A stretch of 64,000 nucleotides of DNA from Warburgia ugandensis (taxonomy: Eukaryota > Streptophyta > Magnoliopsida > Canellales > Canellaceae): contig CP141128.1 in NCBI GenBank assembly GCA_035236585.1, positions 27,061,618 through 27,125,617 on the forward strand, in the 5' to 3' direction. The number at the start of each line of letters is the position of its first letter. Position 1 is the stretch's first letter. The translations under genes and the position numbers were made by a program. Below are positions 43,181-55,105 of the stretch, one piece after another. The notes under the pieces were generated by a model. The model did no database searches. It was given only the letters and a program-made list of their open reading frames with translations, and had not been told where the DNA came from.

Positions 43181-46100
43181 TGTGATGACCCAGGTTTTTG
43201 TAACATGATTTTTAAAGTATTTTGAAAGGCAGGGCCCTGAAGTGTAATACCCGAGCAAATTATGCTATTTTTAACAAAAATTGAACATTCTATAGGAAAT
43301 GAACTGAGTTAAATGTTTCACTTTATTTAAAATAGTAAAAAAGGAATTTGTGAGGAAACTTGGTACCATTAGATTCTACTCGAAAAATGGAATCCAACGC
43401 CTCAAAGAACGCTTAAAATGGAGTTCGTATGAAGAAGTTACAGTCGTTTAAAGATCAGGGGCAGTTTTGTAAATTAAACAAAAAAACGAAAAAGAACAAA
43501 AACGCAGGGGGCCATTTTGATAACGGCTCCCCCTGTTGTCTTCCTCCTCAGATTTCTCCAGAAACCCTCAAATCCCAATTTTTCCAGAGAAATCTGTCAC
43601 CGCCATTGGCAGCACCGCCATAGTAGGGCTATAAAAAGCCCCATCTCCCCCTCTCCAAAACATGGTTTCCGGCTAGTTTGGGATTGGGGTTTCCAGCAAA
43701 AACCGAAAACCCGTCTCAAACCTGTCTCTCTGCATTTTTCTGGCAACAGCCAGGCCCTAGTCAGGCCGGCCATTCCTTTCCCGCCCTCTCTTCTCCTTTC
43801 CGATCTGGGCATTGGGGTTTTCCCCCTTCATCGAGATTTCCGGCGACAGAGGATTTCCAGAAGCTGAACGGGCTCTACCACAGGTGATAGGCGCTCCCTA
43901 GCTGCCCAAGTAAGCCATCTTTCCTTGGTTCTTCCCCTTTTCGGGCTACATCCATGCTGGATCTAGCATTCCTAGATGTTTTCCAGCCGGATTTCCTGGC
44001 CGAAAAACACTCCAAGATCGGTTCCAGATGGCCCTGCACGAACAAGGCATCCCAGGGACGCCATGCTCCACATATGCCTGGGACAGGGTCCCTGGGATGG
44101 GTTCCGGGCGTACGAAAGTGCGTACACTGTCCTAGGTGTGGCCTTCGGGTGTGCGAGTTATGCGGGGCATGGGTCCTGGCTCGACCAAGATGCACGGGGT
44201 GCCCTGGCAGCTAAGACACGCCATGATACACCAAAGGTGCATCTGTGAGATGCCATCCAGGATGCGCGGCATAGCTCGTCGCTTGAGCATGCATGTGCGC
44301 ATGCAAAACGCAGTCCCTGGCACGGCCTTTGGGCGCGCACGCACGTGAGGCGGTTGCAGTTCAACCAGGATGCACGGGTGTCCCGGGAATTGGGACACGC
44401 AGACCTGATAAGATTATAAAGTTAGGATTACAGGACAATTTATAGACTTAACCATGGAATAGTAGATCCACATTATAGGATCTAGCCTGACAATGAATTA
44501 GGCAAGGACCCATGGACCCTAAAAGGCAAATCTAACGATCTAATGTCTAAATAGATTGAAATTAATTAGGACTCTTTGTATCCATTCATATCCAGGGGTT
44601 TATAAATGAGACCCAGGGATGGGTTGAGTGATAAAGGACGTGACTCCAGGAGACTTTGAGGTAGGTGCTCTATCGCTGCTAGACTTTTAAAAAGAGCCCG
44701 TGATTGTTTTGAATGCATGTTTTAAGTATAAATTATATGACTTGTTTAGCATGACTTATTTTATGACTTGTTTAGCATATAAATGAATTCAACATGCATA
44801 TGATAAATACATTATGCATAGACATGTTTTGCAAACAATTGCATATATATTGCATGATTTGTGAGCATTGAGTTCTTGAAAAATTGCATGTCCTTGAGGG
44901 TTACCAAAAGACACTGAAGTGCCCAAAAGACGCTGGGTAGGCAGTTGTGAGGGCCAGGCAGTTGTGAGGGACCCAAAGAGGACAGGTTTTGAAAAAGAGG
45001 TTTTTTCTTGTTTGATCGTATATGATTTGGGCTAGTAAGCTTGTGGGCGCTATGCCGAGAGGTCTAGGGTGGCCTCCCAGCCTCTACCACTACTAGGTGG
45101 AATGGGTACCACGCCCAAAAAGGGCATGTCCCTACGTCGACTGCATGTGGTACAGGGGGCTACCACTGGTGTCACAGCACTGGATCGATGCGTCATATGC
45201 CCCGTGGAGGCTATGACGCTGTGTGCTCAGGTACCCGGGCACCATACGGCGGCGAGGTCGTGGGCATAGTTGGGCCCTATGGTTTGAGGATTTACTTGCA
45301 TTGCATATGGCATGACATGGGGTTGGTCGACCATACCATATATCCATGAGTTGGATACAGTTGTGCATCTTAAGCATATCATTATGTTGATGATATATAT
45401 ATGATACTTTCGACTTGGATTATGCTATTCTTTAAGTCGTCAGTATTCCGATTCGACAGTGGTTTTTAATATCGATATTGAACATGATTTTTCGAACATA
45501 CACATGTTTTAAAGAGCATATGGTTTTAAAACATAGCATGCATTGTAAAACTAGTAGTGATAGACTCCTACTGAGTATAGTATATACTCACCCTATCCTT
45601 AACATTTTTCAAGATAGTTCCACTCACAAATAGAAGACGCCTTAGGTGATATTAGTGCTACAAGCAAATGAATTAAAAAGGAGACAATTATACATGTAAG
45701 TAAACTCTCAACCCTTTGGACATGTATTTGTATTTATTTATAGTTGGGCTGTGTGTTGTGACTGGATAGACCAGAGGAAAAAAATTTATGATTTCTGAAG
45801 TTTTTCAAAAACTACTTTGATTGTTGACAAAGCAAATGACACTTGGGGTTTTCAAAATGAGTTTAAAACAAAAGATTTTCCGCTGCATTGCATGGTTTTC
45901 ATAAAATGGTTTTTCAAATAGGGATGCATCCCGCCTTAGGAATTAGATATTGCATTTAAAAATGCATGAGAAAACCCAGGTCGTCACATTAAGAGTGTAA
46001 ATTTTTTTCGCAAAACAAAGTAGCTGAAATTCTTTTCTTTAGAACTTGTTTTAAAAACCCAAGTCACCACTTCATACATAACATAAGTACAATTTGTGTA

Positions 46101-46262
46101 CAAAATAAAATTCCATTGAAGGAATATACTTTTATTAAATCTCCAAGATCCATCCAGTGGTTCATAGTACAACCAAATCTACTATAGTACTTTTCCAAAT
46201 TACATAATCCAAAACTCAAGCTCACCATACAATAAAAATCCCATCAAAGAAAAATACATGTC
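43181..46262 (-). repeat. LARD left (3') LTR remnant, interrupted
   Basis: Matches 50970-51300 of the right LTR from TGTGATGACC to AATACATGTC, with the family A element (43243-45988) in the middle. Similarity stops at 46262, so about 3.8 kb of this LTR has been deleted. Confidence 0.82.
43243..45988 (+). mobile_element. Solo-LTR-like element, family A copy 2
   Basis: A 2746-bp unit, TGTAATACCCGAGC ... GGTCGTCACA, inverted relative to copies 1 and 3. It interrupts the LARD left LTR: the intact sequence in the other LTRs reads GGGCCCTTAAGAGTGTAA, here split with TGAAG on the left (43238-43242) and TTAAG on the right (45989-45993). The 4-of-5 match is consistent with an aged 5-bp duplication. 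A GC-rich middle (43950-44400) and a conserved near-palindrome (45573-45589) are notable. No coding. Confidence 0.85.
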
Positions 46263-46399
46263 CTCCAAAAATATATTTTCCCTTACTACATTTCTTAAAT
46301 CTTTCAATATCACCAACTCCATCATGTAATTGGAAGTAATATCTCTATTCATATTTAGCTCTTCATTTGCCTTGATCAATAAGATGTATTCCTCTTCTT

Positions 46400-49372
46400 G
46401 ATAATCAATGACTATATTTTCCTAATCAATATTTCTCTTTGTTTTCATGTTCCATGACCATGATAATCAATGACTATATTTTCCTAATCAATATTTCTCT
46501 TTGTTTTCATGTTCCATGACCATGATAATCAATGACTTAATCAATGACTATATTTTCCTAATCAATATTTCTCTTCATTTTCATGTTCCATGACCATGAT
46601 AATTTGTGACGACCCGGGTTTTCCCATACATTTTTAAATGTAAGATCTAATTCCTAAGGCGGGATGCATCCGTATTTGAAAACTATTTTATAAAAACAAT
46701 GCAGTGCAACGGAAAATCTTTAGTTTTAAACTCATTTTGAAAACCCTGAGTGTCATTTGCTTTCACAACAACCAAAGTAGTTTTTGAAAAACTTTAGAAA
46801 TCATAAATGTTTTTCCCAAGTCTATCCAGTCACAGCTCATAGCCCAACTGTACTTAAATACAAATACATGTCCAAAGGGTAGAGTGTTTACTTACATGTA
46901 TGATTGTCTCCTTTTGATTTACTTGCTCGTAGCACTAACATAGGCGTCCTCTACTCGTGAATGGAGCTATCCTGAAAAATGTTAAGGATTGGGTGAGTAT
47001 ATACTATACTCAGTAGGAGTCCATCACTACTAGTTTTACAATGCATCCTATGTTTAAAATCATATGCCCTTTAAGACATGTGCGTGTTTGAACACTCATG
47101 TTCCATATCGATATTAAAAACCATTGTCGAATTCGAATACTGACAACTTAAAGAATCACATAATCCAAGTCGAAAGTATCATATATATATATTATAAACA
47201 TAATGATATGCATAAGATGCTCAACTAAATCCAACTCATGGATATCTGGTATGGTCGACCAACCTCATGTCATGGCATATGCAATGCAAGTAAATCCTCA
47301 AACCATAGGGTCCAACTATGCCCACGACCTCGCCGCCGTGTGGTCCCCGGGTACCTGAGGACACTCGGCCATAACCTCCACGGGGCATATGACACATTGA
47401 CCCAGTGCTGTGACACCAGTGGTAGCCCCCTGTACCACATACAGTCGACGTAGTGACATGCCCTTTTTGGGCGTGGTACCTATTCCACCTAATAGTGGTA
47501 GAGGCTGGGAGGCCAACCCAGACCTCTCGGCATAGCGCTCACGAGCTTATTAGCCCAAATCATATAAGATCAAACAAGCGAAACCTCTTTTTCAAAACCC
47601 GTCCTCTTTGGGTCCCTCACAACTGCCTAGCCCTCACAACTGCCTATCCAGCGTCTTTTGGGCACTCCAGCGTCTTTTGGTAACCCTCAAGGACATGCAA
47701 TTTTTCAAGAACTCAATGCTCCGAAATCATGCAATATATGCAATTGTTTGCAAAACATATCTATGCATAATGTATTTTTCATATGCATGCTGAATTCGTT
47801 AGATTAAGTCATGCTGAATTCGTTTATAAGATTAAGTCATGCTAAACAAGTCATATAACTTAAACTTAAAACATGCGTTCTCAAAACAATCATAGGTTCT
47901 TTTTAAAAAAGTCTAGTAGCGATAGAAAACCTACCTCGAAGTCTCCTGGAGTCGCGTCCTTTATGACTCAACCCACCCCTGGGTCTCATTTATAAACTCC
48001 TGGATATGAATGGATATAAGGAGTCCTTATCAATTTCAATCTATTGAGACATTAGATCGCTAGATCTGCCTTTTAGGGTCCATGGTCCTTGCCTAATTCA
48101 TTGTCAGGCTAGATCCTATGATATGGATCTACTATTCAATAGTTAAACTCTGTAAATTGTCCTCTGATCCTAACCTTAAAGTCTCATTAGGTCCACGTGT
48201 CCCAGTTCCCAGGACACCCGTGCATCCTGGTCGAACCGCGACGGCCTCACGTGCGTGCGCGCCCAAAGGCCGTGCCAGGGACTGCGTTTTGCACGTGCAC
48301 ATGCATTCTCAAGCGACGCACTATTACGCGCATCCCAGATGGCATCGCACGGACGCACCTTTGGTGTAGCATGGCGCGTCTCAACTCCTAGGGCACCACC
48401 CCATGCATCCTGGTCGAGCCAGGACCCGTGCCCCATGTCGTGTGCGCACCAGAAGGCCGCACCAGGGATAGTGTACACACTGTCGTACGCCTAGAACCTG
48501 TCCCAGGCGCAGGTGAAGCATGGCATCCCTGGGACGCTTTGTTTGTGCAGAGCCGGTTGGAACCGGCTGGGTCGTTTTTCGGCTAGGAAGACCGACTGGA
48601 AAAAGACCAGATCTGGCATGGATCTTGGCCTAGGGGAACCAAAACAGAGAGAAAAAAGGGAAAAACGACATATCTAGGTAGCCTAGGGATGCCCTTTTTT
48701 CGGCGGTGCATTTCCCTCTACGCCTGCCCAAAATCTGTGTTGTTCGGAACCCATGAAGAAGGGGAAAACCCCAACATCCAATGAAGCCAAAGGAACAAGA
48801 GGGGAGGTGGGGAGAATGGTCGGCCTGACTCGGGCCTGGCCGTTGCCAAAAAATGTAGGGAAACTGGGTTTCCAATTTTTGCTGGAAACCCCAGCCCCAA
48901 ATGACCGAAAAATCGTGTTTTGGAGAGGTGGGAGATGGGGCTTTTTATAGCCTTGTTATGGCGGTGGCAGATTTCTCTAGAAACTAGGGTTTCTGGAGAA
49001 ATCTAGAGGAAGAAGACGATGGGGTGACGTTATCAAAATGGCCCCCTACGTTTTCTGGCTTTTTCGTTTTTTGTTTAAATTACAAAAATGCCCCTGATCT
49101 TTAAATGTCCGTAACTTCTTTATACGAACTCCGTTTTCGGCATTCTTTGAGGCGTTGGATTCCATTTTTCGAGTAGAATCTAATGGTACCAATTTTTCTT
49201 ACAAATTCTTTCATTTAATATTTTAAATAAAGTAAAACATTTAACACAATTTAGTTCCCATAGAATGTCCAATTTTTGTTAAAAATAGCATAAATTGCTC
49301 GGGCATTACATAATCAATGACTATATTTTCTTAATCAATATTTCTCTTTGTTTTCATGTTCCATGACCATTT
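46400..49372. repeat. 62-bp tandem repeat in LARD interior, split by insertion
   Basis: Units start at 46400, 46462, 46524 and about 46598, each GATAATCAATGACTATATTT... ending CATGTTCCATGACCAT. A ~12-bp extra duplication lies in the third. The last unit continues at 49311 after family A copy 3, so the array predates that insertion. Confidence 0.9.
46605..49310 (-). mobile_element. Solo-LTR-like element, family A copy 3
   Basis: A 2706-bp unit, TGTGACGACCCGGG ... GGGCATTACA, flanked by TAATT (46600-46604) and TAATC (49311-49315). The host tandem-repeat unit shows the original was TAATC. It is closely similar to copy 2 read in reverse. TG...CA ends plus a 5-bp duplication indicate LTR-retrotransposon integration. 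There is no internal region, so it is probably a solo LTR. Confidence 0.87.
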
Positions 49373-50955
49373 TACCATCTATACCAAAGGTACTTCTCTT
49401 TATGATAGTCCCAAAATTATTTTCAATAGCACCAAAGTTATTATATCAATAATTCTTTAATTCTTGGAAATCTTCTAGTGCTAATTTTCACAATGATTTG
49501 TCATACCTTTATAATTTCTAACTTGGTGATTTCATAATTTTTGTACCATATATAGAGCTATAATTTTTTTGTTAACCATATATTCTCATGGTTTAATTGT
49601 CCTTCTTAATAAGTTTGGGATCATATTTTTGTCCCTTTAACATATCTAACTCTCTTTTTCCTTTTCATTTTATTCTAATATCAAAGATCATCTCTTCATG
49701 TTCTAAAATTTTATCATTTCTCCACTAAATCCTTTGCCTCACTAATTTTGGAGAAAAATACTTGCTTAACTCCTTACTCATATTTATTTCAAACTATTCT
49801 CATTTACAAATTTTGAACTTTCTCACCTATCTCCTTAAATTTCTTTCAAGCCATATCCTCTCTATTTTGATGATTAATTTCATTTAACTAATTGCCATAA
49901 TACTATACATGTAGCAATTCTAATTCCTACATTTATATTTCTTTATATATTTAATGTTATCTTTGAATTTTACAATACTTCTAATGTTTTCATCTTTAAC
50001 ACCTATTTCTCATAAATCTCCATTTCACCTTTTCTATAAGGTTGAATTTTTTATTTTTTTTCTTATTTTCCAATTTATCACTTTTTTCTCTTTATCTCCA
50101 TTTCTTCACTTAGTAATGGTTATATACATACTTCACTTAATAATGGTTATATACATACTAGTATTAACGTACTTTGTATGTTTACTCAAGACTCTAGGTT
50201 AGACCTGAACATCATACCTTGCATCTATTGTAATGTTTTCCCTATGGATTTCTATATCTTATTATTCCCTCTATTGGAATTCTTATTTGCTAAGTAGTAT
50301 TTCTAGTCCTTTCACTAAGTAATATCTACTTATACTATACTATTCCTTCATTACAGTAACTCTTTCCATACTCATTCTCAACTAATGATTTAAACTTTTC
50401 CTATACTCATCCTTCACTAATGAGTTACTCTTTCTTCACAAATGAGTCTACTCTTTCCATATTCCTCAACTAATGAGTTTAACTCTTTCCTCACTAATGA
50501 GTCAACTCTTTACATCCTCTTCAACAAATGAAGCTACTCTTTCAAGACTTATTCTTCATTAATGAGTTAACTCCTTATATACTTATCTCTTAACTAATGA
50601 CTTTATCACATAACTCCTTCTCATCAACTAATAACTTATCTCTTATTCACTCACTTTAGGTTGAACCTGAGCCTACATACTTGGTATTTCTACATAGGTG
50701 ATGAACCTTGGGTTTGTTTTAGGTGAGGAAGAAGGTTCTTCAACACCCTTGTCATCATCTCTTCCACATTGCTCATTGTTACTCTTTCCATATTGTCTAC
50801 TGGAGTATTTTGAGTTGCCTGTCTTGTGACTCTCTTTGGTGGCATCTGTTCATAATTTCTATTAATCCTCTATACAACTACTTCTATCTTAATATAGACT
50901 TGGATTATAATCTCTCTTTTGGACATATTTGTATTGTACTATGACTGGATGAATC
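49373..50955 (-). other. LARD internal region, non-coding
   Basis: Very AT-rich, pyrimidine-rich on the plus strand. Holds a 27-bp doublet (50106-50160) and a degenerate array of ACTAATGAGT-like units separated by ACTCTTTC (50345-50640). No protease, RT or integrase motif seen on either strand. Confidence 0.7.
50345..50640. repeat. Degenerate short tandem array (ACTAATGAG/ACTCTTTC units)
   Basis: About eight irregular units of 25-40 bp alternating TCACTAATGAGT and TACTCTTTCC-like motifs within the LARD interior, near its 5' end. Function unknown. Confidence 0.75.
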
Positions 50956-50967
50956 GCTCTGATACCA
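50956..50967 (-). promoter_or_regulatory. LARD primer-binding site (minus strand)
   Basis: GCTCTGATACCA on the plus strand, the exact complement of TGGTATCAGAGC, the initiator Met tRNA site. Two bases separate it from the LTR end at 50970. It fixes the element's minus orientation and identifies the CGTCACA end as the 3' end of the LTR. Confidence 0.92.
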
Positions 50968-50969
50968 AC

Positions 50970-53900
50970 TGTGACGACCCGGGATTTTGTAACATGATTT
51001 GTAAAGTATTTTGAAAGGTAGGGCCCTTAAGAGTGTAAATATTTTTCGCAAAACAAAGCAGCGAAAATTCTTTTATCTAGAACTTGTTTTGAAAACCCAA
51101 GTCACCACTTGATACATAACATAAGTACAATTTGTGTACAAAATAAAATTCCATTGAAGGAATATACTTTTATTAAATCTCCAGGATCCATCCAGTGGTT
51201 CACAGTACAGCCAAATATATTACAGTACTTGTCCAAATTACATAATCCAAAACTCAAGCTCACCATACAATAAAACTCCCAACAAAGAAAAATACATGTC
51301 TTCAAGGGTATGCCTTGAAGATTATTCTCTTCAAGTCTTCTATTGTCTTCAGCTCCTAACTCTCCTTCCCTGTATCTGAGATATTGTAACAAGTACAATA
51401 TCTCAGCAAGCAATGCTTGGTAGGGGATTCAAGAAACATAACATTGACAATGTAATTCCAATACTTCATAATCCCATTATCCATAAACATACTCTTTACT
51501 TTGTAAGTTATGTATATCTATATACATACATACCCTTCATGGGTAAACCAGTTAAATTTGTGAAAATAATCAAATATCATTCCCAACTAAGCTGATCAAT
51601 TCTCTTCATTTTGAGAATTTAGTATTACAGCTAATCTTATACTAGGAATTTTCCTTCTTGGGAAATATTGGTAATATACAATTACTTAGCATTTCATTAT
51701 GCTACAACATAAGGCATTTCACTATGCCTATTCTCATATGCATCATAGTGCAAAATAATCAGAAAGGTTGCTATGTTGCAGTCTGATCCATACTAGCGCT
51801 CTCAGATAACTGCCCTGTTCACCACTAATACCACGGTAGAAAATATTATGTCACTGCCCGTATGGGGGGGCAAGACTTTCATAGTGGTGGCCTTCCCATA
51901 ATTGCCACCACCCGACTTTTAGCCTCTCTTTGGGCAAGGTATCATCATATTATCAAATTTCAAGGAGGGGTGGCTAAACCCTCATAACTCCTCTAGCAAT
52001 GGCACTCCCCTAGGCTTATGCCTATTAAAACAAACTCACAAGCCTCCAAGCTTGTATGTAAGATAGATTTCATATATATATCAGACCATATGTTTGTTTA
52101 CTTGGGGCTGAAATATTTTCTACTTCCCTATTCACTTATAGTTTAGTCCTGAACCATCTTATATGTGTTTGGTTGGATCATAAGGTTTTCAAGAGATTTA
52201 ATACAAGTATTAACATTACTCTTGTCAACATAAGATCATGAGTACAATCATGTATATCTCATATAATTGCATTCATCAAATCCTCCTACCTTTAAGGATT
52301 GATCTCTTTTCCCCAATCTTCCATGATCCTGACTGATGTATATAATCTGTACATCCATACATATTGTCAATATATAAATTATGAACAATCCTATTGATAA
52401 CTAGATCTGAAGTTTAGAATGATCTTTAGATCATTCATATTTAAGCATTTTTTTCTATCTCTAAGTCTTTGTATGTCCATCTCCTTGATCTTGATCTTTC
52501 ATAGATCCATTGATTGACAATCTACACATGTTGATAAAGATCAAGGTCCTAGATCTTCTATCATCTAGTTCTTCTTTAATCTAAGTTTAGTTATTGGATC
52601 ATCCTTATGGAGGATGATCTTGGTTTTCTTCCTTGAATCATCTTTGATCAAGGGTTTGGATTATCTAATCTAATGAACTATAACAAGCATACTAATAAAC
52701 ATGTATACTAAGTACAATATAGTATTCTTATTCTTATTGTTCTTCATCGTCCAAGATCTAATGGATCTTGTTTGATCATCCTTATCTTACTTACTATTTT
52801 TATTAAGGTTAGGTAATTTGCTAACCTTTTATGCTCTTATTATTATTATTCAACTAGTTAATGTGCTGGTTGAAGGTAACTTATTTAAGCCTAAATCTAG
52901 ACTGCTCCTCTTATTTCCAATTGGCTAAGGCTTACTAGCTAAATGGGTGAACACAAAGTGGTTACTTCAATCCTCATGTAAGGAGGCATTTAGACCTCAC
53001 AAACGTCAACGGAAGGTAGGGGAAGAGTGAGGCTCTATTAGATAATCCCCTTAACCACTATGTTCATCATCCACTAGAATAACCATAGCTCAACCTTTCA
53101 TAAGGTTTCTATAAGCATGTTTACCCTAAGTACTCTTTCTAATGGATTTTAATTAAGTCCATGAATATGTATAATGTCATTGATGGGGTTTATTATTCTT
53201 CTCCTAGTTTGGGCCAAGGATTTGATAATCCTTATATTGTCCTACTAACTATAGCCCTTACTAATTAAGTCCAAAGTGCTCCATTCTTATTTGTGTCATG
53301 AAAATCTACTTTCTCCTTAGATTACATTTTTTTATGTTTTATGGTCTTTATCTCATAACAAGTAGATCTACTAATAACCTTTAACCATAAATGAATTATA
53401 AATTCAAAGCATAAAACTACATAATTTAACACTTAATGATAATGGGGCAAGGTACTTAAAATTACTCTAACATGATTTCTAACTAATATACCCTAATAAC
53501 TCAATTTAAACTAACATGGACTTAAGGAATAATCTCATACTATAGTATAAACTTACTTCAAATTCTAGCATGGTCCTAAGTTAGAATGGCATGAAATCAT
53601 ACTAAAGTGCCCCTAAGATAATTAAATGTAGCACCTTATGATAACAATGAAATCACATATCATGCTAAAGTCTAAATGTTATACTAGCATGCTTTATAAC
53701 ATAATCATATTTAAAATGCTATTATATAAAATGAAACTAATTACATTAACATTTTTAGAAACCTTTACTTATGATCCAACAATTAGATCATGGACGCACG
53801 CGGGACGTTGTTCGTCTGATCGGGAGATCGGACAGTCCGTTTGGACCGTCCAATCAATCCCTTCTCAATTGAGGGACCAAACCTTCTTAGATCATTGTGA

Positions 53901-55100
53901 AAATTCTACCCTAGGGGTTTTGTACCCTTCTGGATCTATTGGTGCAGTCAGAATTTTCATCTGAGCACTCTGTAATCCTGAATTAAGGGTTCTATTATTA
54001 CTTTATTTTTACCTTTTTTTATCATCAAAATAAATTACAGTAAACTAAAAATTACATAAACCAGTAGTAAAAATCTATAGAAAGTATTCCCACCTACCTG
54101 ATTGGAGAAAAAACCTTGGTTATATGATCAATTTAAAAAGAATACCTTGTTGATGAAGATATGGCCTAAGATCCACCTTTCTTGCAAATTCCTGTTGTTT
54201 GAACCATTAGATCTTGAAATTGCTTTGGGGGTTTTGTAGAATTGATATGGTGGGAAGTTTTAGACGGTGTAATTGATGAAATTAGATCTGGACCAGAGTT
54301 CCTAATTGATTTTAGGTCTCTTGTTCCAATCTAAAAAGAAAAAAGAAATTGAAAAGAGAGATATCTCTTGGAAATTTTGGGTTTTTGGGGAGGGATTTTG
54401 GTCTAATTTTTTTAGGGAGAGTGAAGAAAATTTTGTGGGAATTTTATAAAAATTTTTGGAGGGTTTTTGGGGTTGTATTTATAGGAATTTTGGTCTTTTT
54501 TTCGTGATTATAATATTTAATTTTTTATTATTAAATGGCATGAAAGTCTCCCATTTTCCATTTTTTCTTCCCCATACTCCATTTTTCTTCCCCAAGATCA
54601 GCTGATGTTTGTTGACCCATGAATTCACGTGGGCTGCTCATAAGATTCATTTTTGGGTCCCCTCTGGGCCCCATGTGGGCCCCACATGGTGTAAAAAGAC
54701 CATTTTGCCATTTATGTATAAAATTTTGGGTTTTATTCCCATGATCTTGGATTTGAGTGTACTTAATGGCGTTGGATTTGTTTTTCTCAGTACATTCTAA
54801 ATTTTGATGTCTCATATTTTGATTTTTGGGAGATTTTGATTTTTAGTTAAAATTACTATTTTACCCTTTTGTCCAAGAAATGAAGAAACTTAAGGATTTT
54901 TCATCCGAATTCAGAATTTGTCGTGCTTACAGTCATTTTCAAGGGTTTGCTAAGTTTAATTTCAATTGTACATGTCTTATTATTTGATTATAATTTTATA
55001 AAATGTATATTATAAATAACCCTAATATTTTAGCCCAAAATATCTGAAACTCAAACTTTATTGATTTTCTTAATCAATTACAAAAATTGGGGTTATTACA
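50970..55100 (-). repeat. LARD right (5') LTR, 4131 bp
   Basis: Complete LTR: plus-strand start TGTGACGACCCGGG, end GGTTATTACA. It aligns through nearly its whole length with the solo LTR at 56707-61430 (for example ACTGCCCGTATGGGGGGGCA in both, at 51855 and 57592). It lacks about 0.8 kb present there (59345-60153), including most of a CpG-rich block. An inverted repeat GGACAGTCC/GGACCGTCC lies at 53830-53851. Confidence 0.9.
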
Positions 55101-55105
55101 AGAAT
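55101..55105. repeat. 5-bp target-site duplication, right of LARD
   Basis: AGAAT, identical to 43176-43180; Athila-like RT reading resumes here. Confidence 0.9.

Larger units (their letters stand above)
43181..55100 (-). mobile_element. Non-coding LARD-type LTR retrotransposon (family C)
   Basis: An 11.9-kb insertion bounded by TGTGATGACC (43181) and GGTTATTACA (55100), flanked by exact AGAAT duplications within the Athila-like RT. The right LTR (50970-55100) is full length at 4131 bp. The left LTR is reduced to its last ~340 bp (43181-43242 plus 45989-46262). A minus-strand primer-binding site adjoins the right LTR. The internal 46262-50969 has no recognisable retroviral domain on either strand. 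Long LTRs with a non-coding interior define LARDs, which depend on proteins from other elements. Two family A elements are nested in it, so its own length is about 6.5 kb. Confidence 0.82.

Noticed and set aside
43429-44398. Several overlapping frames of 66-116 codons in family A copy 2 as genes
   Set aside because: They occur on both strands in a GC-rich part of a non-coding LTR-like unit, are not preserved in copies 1 and 3 with the same frame, and have no domain.
46400-46604. Regular 62-bp repeats as a CRISPR-like array
   Set aside because: The whole unit repeats with no unique spacers; this is a plant tandem repeat in a retroelement interior.
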